Shown piece by piece: positions 23,030 through 34,992 of a stretch of DNA of 64,000 bases. The translations under genes and the position numbers were made by a program. Source of the DNA: Pictodentalium vernedei (Eukaryota; Mollusca; Scaphopoda; Dentaliida; Dentaliidae); NCBI GenBank assembly GCA_031216915.1, contig CM062290.1:386118718-386182717 (forward strand). The letters are read 5' to 3'. Positions within the stretch are counted from its first letter, which is position 1, and every line of letters begins with the position of its first letter. The notes under the pieces are model-generated. The model was not told where the DNA came from. It was given only the letters and a program-made list of their open reading frames with translations, and made no database searches.

Positions 23030-24039
23030 GGTTTGGTGCAATTTTTGCATACATGGCTTCGCTGACTGTAAATATGAAAAACTTCTCATCAAAACACCGT
23101 GGCAGTGTGATAGGAATTTTGGATTCCTTCTTCAGTGCAGGTTCAGCATTAGTAGCGTTCTTATATGGCGTATTCTTTGTGAATGGGCATGTAAACGACG
23201 AACAAAACCAGAATCTTGGTGGTTTCTATCTATCGTCTGCTATTGCTTTTGCGTTTATATGTGGTTTGGGGATTGTATTCCTGCAAAGACTTCATGGCGA
23301 CACTGCCGAAGTACGCCAAGATGCAAAAGAGGTCACCATAAATGACGTTACTATTGAAATTAAGAAAAACAGCCCTCAAACTACAGTTGATATAACCGGC
23401 TTCAAACTGTTAGGAGACTGGAATTTTCAGTTCATACTCTGGAGTTCAATATTTTGTGCAAGTTTGCAACTCATGTTTCAGGCCAACATCGGAACCTACT
23501 TGAAATCGTTTAGCAAAGAAGATCAAACACAGGTATTTGCAACTGTTAATCCTGTAATGCAAACTGTAACAAAATTTATTGCAGGATTTGTATCAGATAG
23601 AATTATCCACAGAGTGCCAAGAATAGGAATACTGATGTTGATGAACATACTACAAACCGTATCCCTAATACTTTGCATTTTCTTATCTGATCAACTTGCC
23701 GTTTTCATATTAGCATCACTCTCATTGGGCATGGCAGCTGGCTGCCTCTGGTGTCTAACACCAACTATACTGAGTGAGCTCTTTGGTGTAAAATACATTG
23801 GTAGAAATTGGGGATTTGTAATGCTAGGGGACGCCATCGGGGGATTAGCAGTACAAAAGATGTTTGGATTCTTCTATGATTACGCAATCAATTCCAACAA
23901 CCACTGCCCAGCCACTAGCGATTACAATGCTAATGACTGCTGTGGTATTCACTGTTTCTCTTGGAGCTTTACAGTTGCGTCAGTTCTTAGCTTTTGTTCT
24001 GTCGTATTCACCTGGGGTGTTTTGGAGAGACTTCGATAG
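23030..24039 (+). CDS. MFS transporter (Nodulin-like/NFD4-like), terminal exon
   Basis: The acceptor TTTCAG ends at 23029. Two bases complete the split Gly codon, and the frame runs 335 codons to TAG at 24037-24039. The N-terminal part (GAIFAYMASL...MKNFSSKHRGSVIGI) is TM4-TM5 with the NF.xxRG motif typical of Nodulin-like proteins. A ~60-residue polar loop follows (KEVTINDVTIEIKK...). Then comes the second helix bundle, with GFVSDRIIHRVPR as the C-terminal-half motif-A counterpart. Near the end, PTILSELFGVKYIGRNWGF and a Cys-rich NDCCGIHCF loop match the C-terminal region of NFD4-like transporters, before a last helix and a short VLERLR tail. Integral membrane protein, ~12 TM overall; substrate not predictable. 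Together with exon 9252-9458 about 405 residues are present. Confidence 0.88.
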
Positions 24040-24159
24040 GAGGCACGATATCATTCAATTAGACATTCCAGATATCCTATGACACTATTTAGAAATACAG
24101 TGTTATTTAGAAATGGTGTTATAATGTGGCATGAGAAAATGAACTCCCCACGAGAACCC

Positions 24160-24372
24160 CGGGAAATGAAGCAGTACCTGTTCACTGCGGTAAACAGGCT
24201 CTGTTTTATTCGTAAAATAGGACACAGTCACCAGTGCTTGGGAGGTGCAAACCCTCTCTAAAATGGGCAACATGGCTCATTAACGCTCACCCCCGGTCTT
24301 GAGTTGATACTCGTGTTGTGGTCATGATTAGCCATTGTGCAAATATATGTGAACTTAAACACCAATAATTAA

Positions 24373-24419
<47 letters not shown>

Positions 24420-24425
24420 ATATGA
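24160..24425 (+). mobile_element. Second short retroelement family with (AATA)n tail
   Basis: Same family as 19486-19681: TCACTGCGGTAAACAGG, CACCAGTGCTTGGGAGG, AAATGGGCAACATG, then ATTAGCCATTGTGCAAATAT and a pure (AATA)n run at 24371-24422. It lies ~120 bp past the transporter stop, so it may be part of the 3' UTR. Confidence 0.7.
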
Positions 24426-24672
24426 GAAAATGAACGCTATCTGGGCATTGCAAAGACAGCCGATTGGGGGGTGTAAATCCAATTTGCCCTGACTGTTATG
24501 ACTCAAGTCTCAACAGAAGAAATATTCCAACTACATCATCAAGGCATGACTTAATGATGAAGTTGGTATCTTGTCAATGGGTATTCTAGTTTAAAAAAAC
24601 ACTCAGGAAATATATCACTGAAGAAATACATATAGTTGTCGTGATGCATGGCCTTCCCAAATTCTTGTTTAA

Positions 24673-24905
24673 CCCTTCAGGTAACACGAAAAGCAGACGA
24701 CACTTGCAAATAAAATTCTTGAATAACTAAATATTTTCATTTTTTGTCTCAAAAACATCGCTTATGGCACCTCATTGGAACGAGATCAACGAGCTCGTTC
24801 CAATGAGGGGTCATAAGCCATGTTTTTGAGACAAAAAAAATGAAAATTGAATAGTGATTTTGTAAATAGCACTGGTCGGTTTTGGCCGTTACGTTGGGTA
24901 AAGGG
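24673..24905. mobile_element. TTAA-flanked hairpin MITE (piggyBac-like ends)
   Basis: TTAA at 24669-24672 and 24906-24909 flank a body that begins CCCTTCAGGTAAC and ends GTTACGTTGGGTAAAGGG. The centre (24732-24847) is a near-perfect palindrome with TTTTGTCTCAAAAACAT and an apex GAACGAGCTCGTTC. Closely similar to 26501-26743. Confidence 0.85.
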
Positions 24906-24909
24906 TTAA

Positions 24910-26490
24910 TTAGTACGCAGTGGACTCAAAATTGGTCACGCTGGGACCCCAACAACCCAATCTGTCAAAGTACAGTGGCGCCGCCATGGAGGGGTATGTG
25001 GGGGTACTTACCCCTCCACTTTTTTCTCCAAGCGTAGTAAAACAATACTATCATTTTAATTTTTGTTGTATTGAACGTTGCGGTGTAATGGTCGGTATGC
25101 TTAAACCCATATTCCCAAGTGCACTAAATCAGAAAAGTTTTGTAATTATGTTTGCCTCCCCCCCCCCTCCCCCCGTCCCTCACGCACACGCTAGCTGCAA
25201 ACAACAAACAAGAGTCGAGGGTCCAAATTGCAACAAGGTATGCCGCGTTTAAACGGACTGAAACATAGTAATAAGAGTATTCGACGAATGCTAGAATCGA
25301 GAGCGTGCAAGGCATCCGTTTGGAATTCAGCCTACAGCAATTTTAAAAAATAAATAAAATTGAATATTTTAGAAACATTCTCAAAGGTATAACTCAATGA
25401 AATCATGCAAATATGAATATCATTGGAACCGGCTTGTTCAGCCGGTTCCAATGATATCCATATTCGCATGATTTTGTTGCAAAACAGTTAAAAATTTTCT
25501 CAACTTAGGGAGAGGACCCCCCCCCCCCTCCACACTCCCCGAAACCCACCCCAGGTCGGCGCTGCACAATCCCCAACTGTACCCCCTTACTTTTGTAACT
25601 CTGGCGCCGCCACTGGTCAAAGATCTCCATTATCATGAGACCGATTGCGTGTATGACAGAAATCCAAGAAGCAAATACAGTCGCGTAAGAATAAACACAG
25701 TTATCACCAAGAGCGAAACAATATCCGAGTCCAATTCAGATGAAAATGTCCCGACTGGAAAATTATTGGGGGGGGGGGGGGCACACACCCCTACACCCAT
25801 CCCCCTAGATACGCTCTTGTTTCGCGTCAAACGCTTGACGCTTGCTTTCCAAGTCGCTTTGTTCATACAGCCGAGCTGCATTTTACAATCCGAACCACCT
25901 CGTTATTTCTATCGGCACAGGGAGAGAAGAACATAACAACGCACCTAAATTTATTAAGATGCGTTGTCCGAGGAGCTGAAACTTTCACCACAATACTCGA
26001 GGGAAATGATATCGGAAAGCGTGATATTTTTTTCGTGCAAATGTATTTCATCCGTGTAATATTAATTAGTTTACTGGGTAGTTTCTCTTGGCGAAGCTCT
26101 TAAAACACGATGCAGTGGCGACGATGCAGGGGAATGGGGTAGCTTCTCTGTAAGAAACCGCTATAACACGATGCAGTTGCAGCGCTACAGGGACAATTAC
26201 ACACCCCTCCACCTTCACACACACACACCCACCCTCAGCCACATACCCTCTCCGCTGTCTCTCTTTTCTTTATTCCCATACACACTCAGCAGGTGAACAT
26301 ATCCAGTAATGATTTACTACTTACAAGCTTGGACGCAGAAACATTTTACTTGCCATGATGCACACTGCAGGGATGAAGTTGGCTTGGGGCGGCGCTGCCC
26401 ACTGATTCAAATTGGTTCCCTGTATTGCTTCAGACCATCAGGCAGATCTTCATGTGAAAGTTACGCGATCGTACTCGCCTTTCTTCATTT
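24910..26490. other. Intergenic DNA without genes
   Basis: Contains a hairpin at 25400-25474 and homopolymers C10 (25158-25167), C12 (25517-25528) and G14 (25768-25781). 26080-26200 has two similar ~70-bp segments (GATGCAGTGGCGACGATGCAGG / GATGCAGTTGCAGCGCTACAGG, each shortened). No coding frame looks real. Confidence 0.4.
25400..25474. repeat. 75-bp hairpin
   Basis: The arm AAATCATGCAAATATGAATAT continues to CATTGGAACCGGCT (written in parts) and is inverted with a short TGTTC loop. Confidence 0.85.
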
Positions 26491-26500
26491 TCGACGGTAA

Positions 26501-26743
26501 CCCTTTACCAAACATGAAAAGCAGACGACACTTGCAAACAAAATTTTTGAATAACTAATTGTTTTAATTTTTGTCTCAAAAACATAGGTTATGACCCCCT
26601 CATTGGAGCGAGCACAACGCGCTCGTTCCAAAGAGGGGTCATAACCTATGTTTTTGAGACAAAAAATGAAAAAATAATGAAAATTAATTGGCGATTTTTG
26701 TGAATAACGCTGGCCGGTTTTGGCCGTTACGTTGGGTAAAGGG
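26501..26743. mobile_element. TTAA-family hairpin MITE
   Basis: Begins CCCTTTACC after GTAA (26497-26500, a mutated TTAA) and ends GTTGGGTAAAGGG before TTAA (26744-26747). The palindrome at ~26556-26675 has the same stem TTTTTGTCTCAAAAACATAG and an apex with GCGCTCGTTCC. It matches 24673-24905 both in the arms and in the flanking single-copy parts. Confidence 0.85.
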
Positions 26744-26887
26744 TTAAAACAAAACAAAGTGGAGATTTACCCCAAAAGCCTCTCAAGACTTAATTTGAAA
26801 GCACAATTCATTTTTTTTTTCTGGTAGAACTACCCCCCACCCGCCCACGAACATTTTCTGAGAACTACCCCCACCCCCAAGAAAGTA

Positions 26888-27387
26888 TTGGTAAAAGTAT
26901 TGGAGTTGCTGCCATCATCAACAAAAGTGGAGTCTTTTGTGGTAGATTATGAAAGCGGTATATGGCAGGCAAACAAGTCTTCCACGAGCCAGAAATCCAT
27001 GTGTGTGCTTTCCATTTTGGGCAAGCACTATGTCGCAAAGTCCAACAATCGAGTCTGCAGACGCCTTATAGTGGCAAAGATGACACCCACAAGTTGCTGA
27101 GGAAAGTATTTGCCCTACCATTCCTTCCTGCCAATGATATTCCTGAAGCCTTTGACCGTCTGAAAGAAAAAGTCCACCAGGATGCAACAGCACTGGACCA
27201 ATTCATGACATATGTAGAAGAAACATGGTTCCATAATCCAGTATGGGACGTCTCTTCATGGTCAGTATTTGGCAGAAGCATTAGAACAAATAACGACGTG
27301 GTGGGATGGCACAACAGGAGAGCCAAAAAAGCTAAATTGCCATTTTATCTTATTTGTATTTCACATAATCTCCGTCTTCACCTTTAG
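26888..27387 (+). pseudogene. MULE-type transposase fragment
   Basis: Two frames join into one MULE transposase domain. The first (from 26888) gives VESFVVDYESGIWQA, where the second Asp of the catalytic set is expected (the D in the VDYES motif). After a frameshift near 26965-26975 the second frame continues EIHVCAFHFGQAL (the CxxH-like CAFHF motif), LPFLPANDIPEAFDRL, and WSVFGRSIRTNNDVVGWHNR, where NND..GWH is the usual C-terminal landmark. The N-terminal zinc finger and the first catalytic block are absent. Terminal repeats were not identified. It is a dead copy of a Mutator-like element of the kind that is common in marine invertebrates. Confidence 0.75.
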
Positions 27388-27499
27388 TTCCAAGATCCAC
27401 TGGGGACTTTCAAACTGTTTCCTTGTATTTTATATTAAAATTCTAAAAAATGCGTTTATTAGAATTTATTTATACAGTAAAAGCGACAATGTTTCAAAG

Positions 27500-27660
27500 T
27501 CCCGAGGGCCGAATCGTCCACACTTGTATCTGAAACGTCCACACTTTAGGTCGGAATCGTTCAATGTCTAGGGTCGGAATTGTTCAATGTCTAGGATCCG
27601 TATCGTCCAAGAATAGGTTCCGAATTGTCCAATGTCCGAATCGTCCGGTATTCGAAAAAA
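27500..27660 (+). repeat. Short minisatellite
   Basis: About six imperfect units of ~23-28 bp around TCGGAATCGTTCAATGTCTAG-like sequence (each written copy shorter than 20 identical bases), also seen as CCGAATCGTCC and CCGAATTGTCCAATGT. Confidence 0.7.
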
Positions 27661-27859
27661 ACATTCTGTGCAATCATGCAGCGACATCGGAGAGTTATGT
27701 AGAAAACTCATTAGTCATCACTTTTACCGGGTGGAACTGTGCATGCGTGTGTGTGTGCATTTATATTACCAAAATTATGCGCGGATACAGATATTTTCTA
27801 CTGAAACGTTTTTTTCTTGTAATGTGCCACCAAAATAATTTCTTTAAAATATATATTTA

Positions 27860-28260
27860 TTGAACCTTGATGGGTTCCAGACATCGGGTGAGGGATGCGG
27901 CCTGTAGGGTTTGCTAATAGAATTGTTGACAATTTATATGCCAAATCCCAGGTGTCCACTGACGGCCATGTTTTTCAATGAACATTAAAAAAATTTGACA
28001 GCTCCCATCTAGACATCACACCAAAGCTACATATAAAATTTGATAAAAATCGCTTGAGAGGTGTGGCCTGTAGGGTGTGCTAATTGAATTGTTGGTAATT
28101 TATATGCCAAATTCAAGATGGCAGCTGGCGGCCAACGTTTTTCAGCAATATTTGGAAGAATTCGATAACTCTCATGCACCTAGACATTACCCCCAAGGTA
28201 CGTTTGAAATTCGTAACTGATCTGGTGTCTCGTGAGAGATGCGGCCGGCAGGGTGTGCGG
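27860..28260 (+). repeat. Degenerate ~175-bp tandem units
   Basis: GCGGCCTGTAGGGTTTGCTAAT and GTGGCCTGTAGGGTGTGCTAAT are ~175 bp apart (each in shortened form), with TATGCCAAATTC and GCTCCCATCTAGACATCAC between. This is a distant relative of the ~170-bp array at 61930-63150. Confidence 0.6.
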
Positions 28261-28849
28261 AAAAAATTGCGGATGGACATATCGATGGACGACGAATCGC
28301 AACTCATCGCCGGTGCAACTAAATAACGAACATAAACGAACACAAATGAAAACAAGTGAAAATGGCAAAATAAAGGCTAATAAAAGTTCGAAAGGGGTAC
28401 AGGGTGTGTGTACGGGTATGTTTTACTTTATGTGTGAAATTTTATCCACTTCTGGTGAGTATTTTGGTCATTAAGAGAATTTAAAATGTGTTGCGTGATG
28501 CAGAACTTGTGTTCGTTAATTAGTCGCAGTTGACCTGCCCTATAAATAACGAACACAAGAAACCTTTTATTAATTCGTCAATCCCGTTGGTCAGCCGTGG
28601 GTGCTGACCTCGTTTCTTGTCTGAAGGCCAGTTTTTTTTTACATCGTCGGCGAATGAAAAATCACTTCCGAAAATATTAATTCCTAATGTAACGATGTTG
28701 GTCTATAACAATGTCTTCAAGTCTTGTCAAGTCTAATCTGGCAATTTCAAAATTCTTCATTCATTTTCCAGTTTTTAGAATATTATTCGTTCTCTCGCAG
28801 TTGTTATTTGTCCATAATTTTGAGATGTTAGTATGTGTCTGACTTGGTT
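28261..28849. other. No recognisable feature
   Basis: AT-rich intergenic DNA; no frame, repeat or RNA gene could be supported. Confidence 0.4.
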
Positions 28850-30861
28850 CAGGGAATATGTTCATTTCTGTTCCCTGTATGCTATGTTTTTTGATAAAAA
28901 TAATATGAGGTGTACACTTTACTGAAGAGCTGAGGGGTGGGTTAATATGACCTCACAGTTAATGTATGTGGCCCTCACAGTTAACGTATATTAACGAAAG
29001 TTACCAAGTTACAGTGAAATTATTCCAAAACGCGTCATCCTATCAAGTTACATTGAAATCCCTTCATAAATATGGCCTGTAGACTGTGCTAAAGGTTTTC
29101 GGGCTTCGGGCCCCTGTAGCCGTCAGTTTCCCAATTGTGTCCAAAGGTGACGTTCTCATCTAGACATTATATGAAGTCAACCTACCACGTTACAATGAAA
29201 TCCCTTCATAAATATGACCTGTAGACTGTGCTAAAGGTTTTTGGGCTTTGGGCTCGGGCAGCCATCATTGGTTGAATGATCGCAACCAAAAGTGGACATT
29301 CTCATCTGGACATCATCTGGAGTGATCCTACGAAGTTACAATGAAATCCCTTAATAAATATGACTTGTAGACTGTGCTCAAGATTTTCGGGCACCTGTAG
29401 CCATCACAGTTGACCAATCACGACCGAAAGGGGATGTCATCATCTAGGCATTGTATGGAATCAACCTAACAAGTTACAATGAAGTCCTTCCATAAATACG
29501 ACCTATAGACTATGCTAAAGGTTTTTGGGTTCGGGCAGCCATCAAGGCTGAATGATCGCGACCAAAAGGGGACGTTCTCATCTAGACATTATTTGGCGTC
29601 ATCCTACCTAGCTACAATGAAATCCCTTCATATTTATGACCTGTAGAAGGTTCTAAAGGTTTTCGGGCTTCGGGCCCCTGTAGCCGTCACAGTTGCCCAA
29701 TCGCGTTCAAAAGGGGACGTTCTCATCTAAACATAATATATGAAGTCAACCTACCAAGTTACAATGAAATCCCTTCATAAATATGACCTGTAGACTGTCC
29801 TAAAGGTTTTCGGGCTTCGGGCTCAGGCCGCCATCATGGTTGAATGATCGCAACCAAAGGGGACAATCTCATCTGGGCAGATCCTACAAAGTTATAAATG
29901 AAATCCCTTCATAAATAAGACATGTAGACTGTGCTCAAGATTTTCGGGCTTCGGGCACCTGTAGCCATCACAGTTGACCAATCACGACCAAAAGGGGATG
30001 TTATCATCTAGGCATTATATGGAGTCAACCTAACAGGTTACAATGAAATCCTTCCATAAATATGACCTTTTGCTTATGCTAAAGGTTTTTGGGCTCGGGC
30101 ACCCATCAAGGCTGAATGATCGCGATCAAAATGAGACATTCTCACCCAGACATTATTTGGAGTCATTCTACCAATGAAATCCCTTCATAAATATGACCTG
30201 TAGACTGTGCTAAAGGTTTTCGGGCTTCGGGCCGTCAGCTGTTGCCCAATCACGTCCAAAAGGGGACTTTCTCATCTAGACATTATATGAAGTCAACCCA
30301 CCAAGTTACAATGGACTTCCTCAATAAATATGACCTGTAGACTGTGCTAAAGGTTTTCGGGTTTTGGGCTCGGGCAGTCGCCACGGTTGGCAGATCATGC
30401 CCAAATGGGGAAAGTCTCATCTAGACATCATAAGGAGTCATCCTACCAAGTTACAATGGAATCCATCCATATTAAACACGACCTGCGGACTGTGCTAAAG
30501 GTTTTTGAGTTTCGGGCTTGGGCAACCATCACGGTTGACAGATCAAGTCCAAAAGGGGACGTTCTCATCTAGGCATTATACAGAGGCATCCTACCAAGTT
30601 ACAATGAAATCCCTTCATAAATACGACCTGCAGACTGTGCTAATGGTTTTCGGGTTTTGGGCTCGGGCAGCCATACCGGTTGACGGATCGCGACCCAAAG
30701 GGGACGTTCTCATCTAGACATGACCCCAAACCTGCATATGGAATTTCGAGACGATCGGACAAGAACTATGGGGTGTAGCCCGTGCTAAAGGAAAATGTGA
30801 ACAGACTCACAGACTTCCGCACGCGTGATGGCAATAGCTTGTCTTGACTTTGTCAAGTTAA
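28850..30861 (+). mobile_element. Tandem-array element with Helitron-like 3' hairpin (copy B)
   Basis: The leader (CTGTTCCCTGTATGCTATG near 28870) and units match copy A at 11385-12521. From ~28985 to 30720 about 12 units follow at 130-147 bp. Marker positions for TGTAGACTGTGCTAAAG include about 29080, 29221, 29367, 29643, 29790, 30200 and 30338. Units alternate between CTTCGGGC-long and shorter forms. The 3' end is GATGGCAATAGCTT, the hairpin CTTGAC-TTT-GTCAAG (30843-30857) and TTAA. Confidence 0.72.
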
Positions 30862-31156
30862 ACTGAAAATTGGTAAGTATCCAGTAATACAACAAAAAGG
30901 CAGCCAAATGTGATGTCCAATATGGCATTTTCTAAGAAACTCGGCAATGATTCGTCTTCATTTTCAGCAGACTCACCGATAGCCCCACTCAAACCACTCA
31001 ACTACTGCTTGGCAAGTACAGAAAACAGTCCATGATAACATTGAGGCAAAACAGCTTCACCTCAACCTCTTGCATGGTTGTTTGCTGGAAGATATTGTCA
31101 GGTGCTAGCGATAAATTGTGAGGCAGAGTCAATGGGAGAAGTGACTTCGCCTTCTC

Positions 31157-32300
31157 TTACCTAACAATCCCATAATTTGTAGGTTCAATTTTGGGTAGGT
31201 CCGACCGCATTGCATGTTTCCAAATGCACGCTTGCATGTGGTCTCGTTTGACGTTCTCTGCAAAAGACTCAGTTCTTGAGGGGAGGGTACGTAGTTTAGG
31301 GACTTTTGTTGCTCCTGGTCGTCCTACTTTGGATGTCCAACTACTGGCTCTTGTATGAGATACTGATTTAGATGTAGGACACCCATAACATGCAGCCATG
31401 AACTGTGCAGCTTCACACAAGACGTCGTCCCAAGGAGCATCAATTTTTCCAACTGACTCTAGCGATCTACAACCCTCTTTCAAAACTTTAAGGACACGAC
31501 CCTTTACCTATTCCAAATCACCCGTCGACGGATCACACCCAGAGCTGGCATGTGCGACAAGGGTACTTAGGATAATGCCTCGATGCTTCTCAACAGTGGC
31601 ACCAATATCACAGACCTATCCTTAATGGGCGACTCCATAAACATGGGAGATGTTACAGTCTGTTCCAGATAGTGATGCAAGAGTATGGTATACACATCTG
31701 TGTCGTCTGCAAGAACGATTACCTGCTTTTTGTCATCCATAGCAAGTTTGCCCGTTGAACTAGAATATAATCAGCTTCTTCGTGTCTGTTTTTCATGTCA
31801 CGCCTTTCTATGAGGACACATTTGTTTAATGCAGTTGGAACGTTGTCTTGGCCAGTAGCGACAAGTTTGTGCCCCTTAGTACTTTCACCACCAAATCTCT
31901 TATTTGACTTGAAATACTGACAAATTAATATGATGAGTTGACTTTTATTCTCAGTGACGATCAGCCGAAGTTTCTGAGACGGCAATACTGGTGTTTCACT
32001 CAACCTGAATTCTCGGCAACAGCATTCAGTACTCCTGTAGGCCCTTATACAACTTTTCCTGGTGAACTCGTACCTGTCGCAAATAAGATAAACGTCGACC
32101 AACAACTTCTGTTTCACAGACTTGAAATTTTTCAACGAAATCCAGCACAATAGGACTGCGACGTTTATTCGGTGCCGACCAGTGAGGAACCCAGAGTTGG
32201 ACACATCCACCAATTACCATGCAAACTTCTACGCCTGTCGGTATGGATTTCCGTGCTGATGTTGTACACGCAGTTCGTGTTTTTAGGTCTAATTGCGCTT
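31157..32300 (-). pseudogene. Broken ORF of a repeat-associated invertebrate protein family
   Basis: Minus-strand pieces fall in order: GFLTGRHRINV and DRYE (from 32213), an ENKSQLI segment, HEEADYILVQ, LADDTDVYTILLHHYLE (about 31740), ASSGCDPSTG (about 31530), and KVPKLRTLPSRTESFAENVKRDHMQACIWKHA, here cited in parts (31483-31157). The order HEEAD - DTDV.x.LLHH - GCD - LPP/S.TE.F.ENV.R.H.QA..W resembles a large family of uncharacterised, often repeated proteins in cnidarian and mollusc genomes. Frames shift several times and stops occur, so it is a relic. Function of the family is unknown to me; some motifs recall PIN/FEN-like acidic positions, which is speculation. Confidence 0.5.
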
Positions 32301-32309
32301 TTGGAAAAC

Positions 32310-33882
32310 GAAAAGGGGCACAACTCTGGCCAAAAAAAAGTCTGATCAAAACCTTAATCACAGGTTCCTATGGTAGTGAACATCCATACCAAATTTCAAA
32401 GTAATCGACCCAAAAATATCTGAGAAAATCTTGGGACAAAATTCAGGCATTCTAAGACAAAAAGTGGCATAACTCTGGCAAAAAAGTCCCATTGAAACTA
32501 TAAACTTGAATCTGACCCCCCATAGAGATGTTGCATACCAAATATCAAAGCATTCTGACTGATGGATCTGAAGAATTTATTTATTTATTGGTGTTTAAGG
32601 TCACATACTTATGCACAATGGCTAATCGTGACCGTGACAGTTTTAAGGGTGGAGGAAGCCGGAGTACCCGGAGAGAACCACCGAGCAACGACGAGCAGCT
32701 GTCAGCTCCCCAACATCGTAACTCTGAATTCTGCACCGCAGCACAGGCAGGGTTAGATTGGTTGAAGACATGCGCACCATCGACGTGCAGTACGCCTCAG
32801 TACACAGCGTCATCGTGCCCCCATGTAGGCAATCGGGGTGATCTGAAGAAGATTTTTTTAAATTACCCTCCATATTGAACAAAGATAAAATTTGGGCTTC
32901 CGTAGGAAGCCCAAATATTAACCTAGGGACTTGGTTTGAACAATCTAGAATCTGACCCTCATAACAATGATGTATACCAAATATTAAAAGATTCTGACTG
33001 GTGGTTCTGAAGAATTTTTAAAGAATATTCCCCATATTACTCTATGTTAAAACTTCGGGCTCCTGTCGAGAGCCCAAATATGAACCAATGAGCTTTATTT
33101 CAACCAACTTTTATCTGACCCCCCTATGAATGCTGTATACCAAATATCAAAAGATTCTGATGATTGGTTCTGGAGAAAAGATTTTAAAAAATTTTTGCAA
33201 ATATGCTGACTCAGCATTTTTTCGATGCCCATTACAGAACACCCTAACAAAACCGATGGCAATTTTTTTTTACCATTCAATTCTACTGGTCATAAGGATA
33301 CTTCATACCAAATAAAAGCTCTCTGTTCCGTGGGGTTTGGGAAATATGGGCGTTTGAAAATATTTCTATTTTTAGCTCCCAGGGTTCCCATGGGGATGCG
33401 GGAATTTTTTTTTTTTGCATGGGTCAAGTACTTATGACCCAATACTACCACAAACCAAATTTGGTTCATACCGGACCATCGGTTCAGAAAATAGAAATTT
33501 TGGGCGGGGCCAAAAATCTTACCCCTCCTATTACAAAGCCAAATATTACTTCACGAACTTCGTTTGAACAAACTTGATTCTACACCTCATATGGAAGCTC
33601 CATAGCAAATGTCAAGTCATTGTACACACTGGTTCTTGAGAAGAAGATTTTAAAAATATTTTGGAGCATTTTCCCCCACTCCCTCCCCATGGGGCTGGGC
33701 ATGCTGAGTTGAACAAAAATGAAATGCCCCTTTGGGACCATCACTCACACAAACTTTCACTTGAATTGGCTCAGTGGCTTTGGAGGAGAAGACCAAAACA
33801 TGGTGACGACGGACGACAGATGACGGACGACGGACGGGAAGCGATGAGATTAGCTCAGCTTGACTTTGTCAAGATGAGCTAA
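32310..33882 (+). mobile_element. Tandem-array element with Helitron-like 3' end (copy C)
   Basis: Units around CATACCAAATATCAAAGCATT (in parts), TCTGACCCCC and TTTGGGCT...AGCCCAAATAT recur from ~32500 to 33140; a longer unique part follows. The end is CTTGAC-TTT-GTCAAG-ATGAG-CTAA (CTAA 33879-33882), preceded by GACGGACGACGG. 33095-33882 is nearly the same as 60812-61612. A SINE interrupts it at 32576-32839. Confidence 0.75.
32576..32839 (-). mobile_element. 5'-truncated SINE inserted in the array element
   Basis: Minus-strand SINE tail and body. The flanking array sequence GATCTGAAGAA is duplicated at 32565-32575 and 32840-32850, an 11-bp target-site duplication that dates the SINE after the array element. 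Confidence 0.9.
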
Positions 33883-33915
33883 TAACCCTAGTGGCATAGT
33901 TCCAGTGCAGATCAT

Positions 33916-33956
33916 AAAATGCGATATTTTGGGGTCGCATTTTATGATCACACAGA
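33916..33956. repeat. Small hairpin
   Basis: GATCATAAAATGCGA...TCGCATTTTATGATC with a TATTTTGGGG centre. Confidence 0.7.
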
Positions 33957-34397
33957 GAAGCAACAAATATTGCGTGGAAAAAAAATGTACATTTTTTGTT
34001 TCGGGGGGGAGTGGTTGGCGAGGGGGAGATGTCTCAGTCCACAGGAGTTTTTGTATTGAATACCACAGTGTACTCCCACCACCATACTCTTCCAAATCGC
34101 GAAGTCTGATCTGTGTGGAGGAGCAACTCACATACATAAGAATCTTAGTCAATTTTGTACCACTGTACAATTGAAAAAAAAAACTCTGCTAAAAATTTCT
34201 GTGGGAAATGGGTTTCTCCTGTATCAACGCCACTCGATTAATTTAATAAGTTAAGTATTACATGTGCCTTGATGTTTCTTCTATGTTTTTACTTTTAAAA
34301 AAAATCGGATGATATTAAAATTACTTCATTTCTCCATTAATGTTAATCTCTTATTTCTGCACTTGTGCAGGTTTTTTCTAGTTCTTCTAGTACACAA

Positions 34398-34795
34398 AAT
34401 TTATTTATGTTTCCAGGTCACATATTTCTGCACAATACCTAAATGTGACTGCAACATGGATATTTATTTCTTGGGGTTTTAATGATACTTTCAACAGCCA
34501 GGGTCACCTTGTGTTGGACAGTTTTACAGGTGGAGGAAGCCGGAGAGTACAGACGAGCAACTGTCCGACTCCCAAATGTACGAACTTCTCACAAGCAGGG
34601 TTAGCATTGGTTGAAGACAAGAGCACCATTGATGTGCAGTATGCCTTAGTACACGACACCACCATGCCTCCACATGGGCAACTGGGATTAAGTGTCTTGC
34701 CCAAGGCCACAATGAGGTTGTCAAGGTAGGATTTGAACTGAGGACCTCTTGGCTTGCAGCCTGCATCTACCTACTTAGCCACCGTGCTCACACTC
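34398..34795 (-). mobile_element. SINE copy with tRNA head, minus strand
   Basis: Reading the minus strand: GTGGCTAAGTAGGTAGATG (A box), a B-box region GTTCAAATCC, the GGGCAAGACACTT body in inverse, and a tail at 34398-34440. A ~55-bp insert (TCTTGGGGTTTTAATGATAC region) separates body and tail compared with 2361-2727; the same insert is seen near 63845 and 57590, so these form a subfamily. Confidence 0.8.
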
Positions 34796-34992
34796 CCTTC
34801 CATGAAGGCATGCCGTGATATAGTTAGAATATTTTACCAGTCAGTTCAAAAGTTTTGAGTGAATATTCGATTCGTTTGAAAATCTGTATTTTCAAGACCC
34901 CACCCCTAAGTGAAGTCCCCATGGTCCAACCAATCTGTTTTGCTGCTTGCTTTCTCACAAAGTTTGCAGGACATGTCTGGAAATATGCAGAC

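Noticed and set aside
24732-24847. Possible microRNA precursor or bacterial-type terminator
   Set aside because: The hairpin is the core of a transposable element present in several copies; no independent evidence of a small RNA.
28985-30720. CRISPR-like array
   Set aside because: Units are ~140 bp, diverged throughout, with no short identical repeat and unique spacer pattern; the genome is eukaryotic.
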